The notes under the pieces: generated by a model | What the model was told of the DNA's origin: nothing | What the model saw: only the letters and a program-made list of their open reading frames with translations | Database searches by the model: none | Source of the DNA: an uncultured bacterium | Lineage (GTDB): Bacteria; Patescibacteriota; Minisyncoccia; Moranbacterales; GWC2-37-73 | DNA: 14,832 nt | Assembly (NCBI GenBank): GCA_903866285.1 | Contig: CAIPMZ010000096.1 | Span: 1 to 14,832 of the forward strand | Direction of reading: 5' to 3' | Shown here: in pieces, positions 13,432 to 14,832 of the stretch | Layout of the letters: every line of letters begins with the position of its first letter | Position numbering within the stretch: the first letter of the stretch is position 1 | Made by a program: the position numbers and the translations under genes

Positions 13432-14592
13432 ATGAAAAATAAAAGTCAGATAATTAATATCGCAATCTATATTATTCTGGCAGTGTTTCTTCGTTACGGC
13501 ATGGTTGGACTCATGGATAAAGAATCGTTGCTACTTAAGATTATTGCCATGGCGATTATCTTTGGAGTTGGAATTGTTTTTGTTTTCAGGGGCACGGCTA
13601 ATATTATTGAGGAAACAACTGATGTTTTAAAGGATCGGACGGGGCTAGCTGGGGGGTTTTTGCAATCCTTTGGAACCGCTTTTCCAGATATGATTATCGG
13701 CGTGACGGCGGCTATTTTGAGTTTAAGTGTCAGGGAATCGGATATGGCCAGGTCAATTAATTTGGCAATTATCGCGGCGGCGGCTACTTTTGGTTCTAAT
13801 ATTTATAACATCGCGCATGCTGTGTGGTGTTTGCATCGTCAGAATCTTTCAGACACTTTAGATAAGGCGGTGTTGATGTTTCCCCCGTTTAAGTTTGGTG
13901 GCAAGTTGACGCCGATAAATGGACACTCTGCTAAGCCTTCTGCACGTGAGATGGACGCGGCGATTAGTATTTTAACTGTTTTGACAATGCTAACTGCAGC
14001 GGTGGCTATTTTCATGGTTATTTTTGGGCAAGTGAAATCTTTGTCAGGAATTATTGAAGGTGATATTTATGAACTGACTCGGCCAGTTGGAATTTTCTTG
14101 CTGCTACTATGCCTTGGAACGCTTTATTATTTTCGCAGAAGCGAGCGACCGGCGTCTTTGGAAAAAGAAATCGTGGAGGAGGAGAAATACTATGCTAAAC
14201 AAAAGACGATTCGAATTTGGCTGGACTTGCTACTTTCTGGGATTGCTATTTTATTGGCAGCCGAAAGTATGGTTCGCGCGATGGAGGTTTTTGCGCAGCT
14301 AACTCATTTGCCATTTGTAGCCACAGGGATTTTGGCTGGGATTATTGGTTGTTTCGGAGAGATGTTGGTGGTCCATAATTTTTCAGTTAATCCGAAAGGT
14401 CGCATCGGTGACGCGATTGTGGGGGTGGCGATGGATAATATTGTCACGACGATGGGAGCTGCAATTGTGGCGGTCATGGGCGGAATCTTTTTGGGAGGAA
14501 ATTCTTTGATTATCATTTTCATGATCATCTTAGCTGGTAACACGATTTTGATTCAACAGATTTCGAGACTCAAAAATGGGATCAGGGCATAG
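13432..14592 (+). CDS. Cation/Ca2+ exchanger (CaCA) family membrane protein
   Basis: The 386-residue protein has about ten hydrophobic segments in two halves joined by a charged loop (about residues 235-262, RRSERPASLEKEIVEEEKYY). Each half carries an alpha-repeat. Repeat 1 has GTAFPD (81-86), where the family has GTSxPE, and GSNIYNIA (121-128), matching GSNxxN. Repeat 2 has GCFGEM (306-311) and GDAIVGVAMDNIV (326-338), clearly weaker versions of the same motifs. Relatives exchange Na+ or H+ for Ca2+ across the cytoplasmic membrane. D86 replaces the usual first glutamate, while E310 is kept, so ion choice may differ. AAGGA lies only one base before the ATG at 13432, which is tight. It appears monocistronic. 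The family is likely; the transported ion is unknown. Confidence 0.75.
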   Translation: MKNKSQIINIAIYIILAVFLRYGMVGLMDKESLLLKIIAMAIIFGVGIVFVFRGTANIIEETTDVLKDRTGLAGGFLQSFGTAFPDMIIGVTAAILSLSVRESDMARSINLAIIAAAATFGSNIYNIAHAVWCLHRQNLSDTLDKAVLMFPPFKFGGKLTPINGHSAKPSAREMDAAISILTVLTMLTAAVAIFMVIFGQVKSLSGIIEGDIYELTRPVGIFLLLLCLGTLYYFRRSERPASLEKEIVEEEKYYAKQKTIRIWLDLLLSGIAILLAAESMVRAMEVFAQLTHLPFVATGILAGIIGCFGEMLVVHNFSVNPKGRIGDAIVGVAMDNIVTTMGAAIVAVMGGIFLGGNSLIIIFMIILAGNTILIQQISRLKNGIRA

Positions 14593-14634
14593 AACATGGA
14601 GCATGGAGCATGGAACATAGAACATAGAACATAG
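14586..14634. repeat. Heptanucleotide tandem repeat, seven units
   Basis: Seven 7-base units lie in a row: GGCATAG, AACATGG, AGCATGG twice, and AACATAG three times. The consensus is ArCATrG. The array begins inside the last codons of the exchanger gene, and its first unit includes the TAG stop (14590-14592). Because the unit length is not a multiple of three, any repeat-number change before the stop would alter the C-terminus. Confidence 0.9.
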
Positions 14635-14640
14635 GCATTA

Positions 14641-14675
14641 GCCCCGAATAGCACCCGCCACGGGGTAAACTTTTT
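14641..14675 (+). terminator. Weak hairpin after the exchanger gene
   Basis: GCCCCG (14641-14646) pairs with CGGGGT (14661-14666) around a 14-base loop, followed by AAACTTTTT. The gap before the T-run makes this a poor terminator, but it is the nearest one to the exchanger stop. Confidence 0.35.
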
Positions 14676-14775
14676 AGCTTTTCAGAAAATACAAGATATG
14701 AATTTCTAATTTCGGCTTAATTAAACTTTTGTAAGGATTTTACCCTCTTAATATCTCTTGAATCATCTTGTATCT

Positions 14776-14821
14776 ACGCTCTTGATTTAGTCCTCGATGG
14801 ACTTGCAAGAGCGTTTTTGTT
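14776..14821 (+). terminator. Strong two-part hairpin terminator at the window end
   Basis: ACGCTCTTG (14776-14784) pairs with CAAGAGCGT (14806-14814), and inside it AGTCC (14889-like position 14789-14793) pairs with GGACT (14799-14803). TTTTGTTTTT follows. It lies about 180 bases past the exchanger stop with no frame in between, so it may end a long 3' UTR or a separate small RNA. Another inverted pair, ATACAAGAT (14689-14697) and ATCTTGTAT (14765-14773), lies just upstream. Confidence 0.7.
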
Positions 14822-14832
14822 TTTCCAAAAAA

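Noticed and set aside
1..14832. Alternative genetic code (TGA as glycine), as in some CPR lineages
   Set aside because: All frames read normally with standard stops, and no gene needs TGA read-through.

Overview
This AT-rich, gene-dense window carries eight complete protein-coding genes, one 47-residue small gene, one gene remnant, and many intergenic hairpins and repeats. The source is most likely an uncultivated bacterium of the Patescibacteria/CPR type. That is an inference from the gene mix (TrmB-like regulator, stand-alone sigma-70 factor next to a membrane protein, membrane-anchored alpha-2-macroglobulin-like protein, lysine-rich orphan protein), the weak use of Shine-Dalgarno sites and the TGnTATAAT promoters. 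No rRNA or other marker gene is present to confirm it. Stop codons look like standard code 11.

Region 1-2400: a sigma-70-type promoter abuts a foldback element with 20-bp terminal inverted repeats (186-369). A YhcG/DUF1016-type PDDEXK nuclease follows (390-1418). Facing it is a TrmB-family regulator (1618-2367, minus), with terminator hairpins between the two.

Region 2400-3700: a divergent promoter area with an imperfect palindrome separates the TrmB gene from a two-gene operon of unknown proteins (2525-3145, 3168-3401), which has the best ribosome binding sites in the window. A block of terminators follows, then a 3' stump of an RND-type efflux pump gene on the minus strand (3561-3692), which marks an old deletion.

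Region 3700-6107: a sigma-70/ECF-like factor (3841-4419), a one-pass membrane protein with lytic-transglycosylase-like sequence signatures (4449-5630) and a small lipoprotein (5831-6046) with its own promoter and strong terminator.

Region 6107-11794: a 1811-residue alpha-2-macroglobulin family protein with a cytosolic N-terminus and one membrane anchor. It appears to have lost the thioester cysteine. The sequences upstream of the sigma gene and of this gene share a 29-bp block (23/29 identical) inside a TTACCT...AGGTAA inverted repeat, and both have a TGGTATAAT extended -10. This is the best hint that the two units are co-regulated, or share an undescribed structured element.

Region 11795-14832: a 57-bp dispersed repeat occurs after the macroglobulin gene and again after a lysine-rich orphan gene (12381-13280). 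Between them are a consensus promoter that fires straight into a hairpin and a 47-residue Cys-cluster/membrane miniprotein. A cation/Ca2+ exchanger-family protein (13432-14592) follows; a heptanucleotide tandem repeat starts in its stop codon, and a strong orphan terminator ends the window.

The likely theme is a cell-envelope module (sigma factor, transglycosylase-like protein, lipoprotein, macroglobulin) flanked by unrelated accessory genes. Functional links between the genes are inferred from order and shared upstream sequence only.
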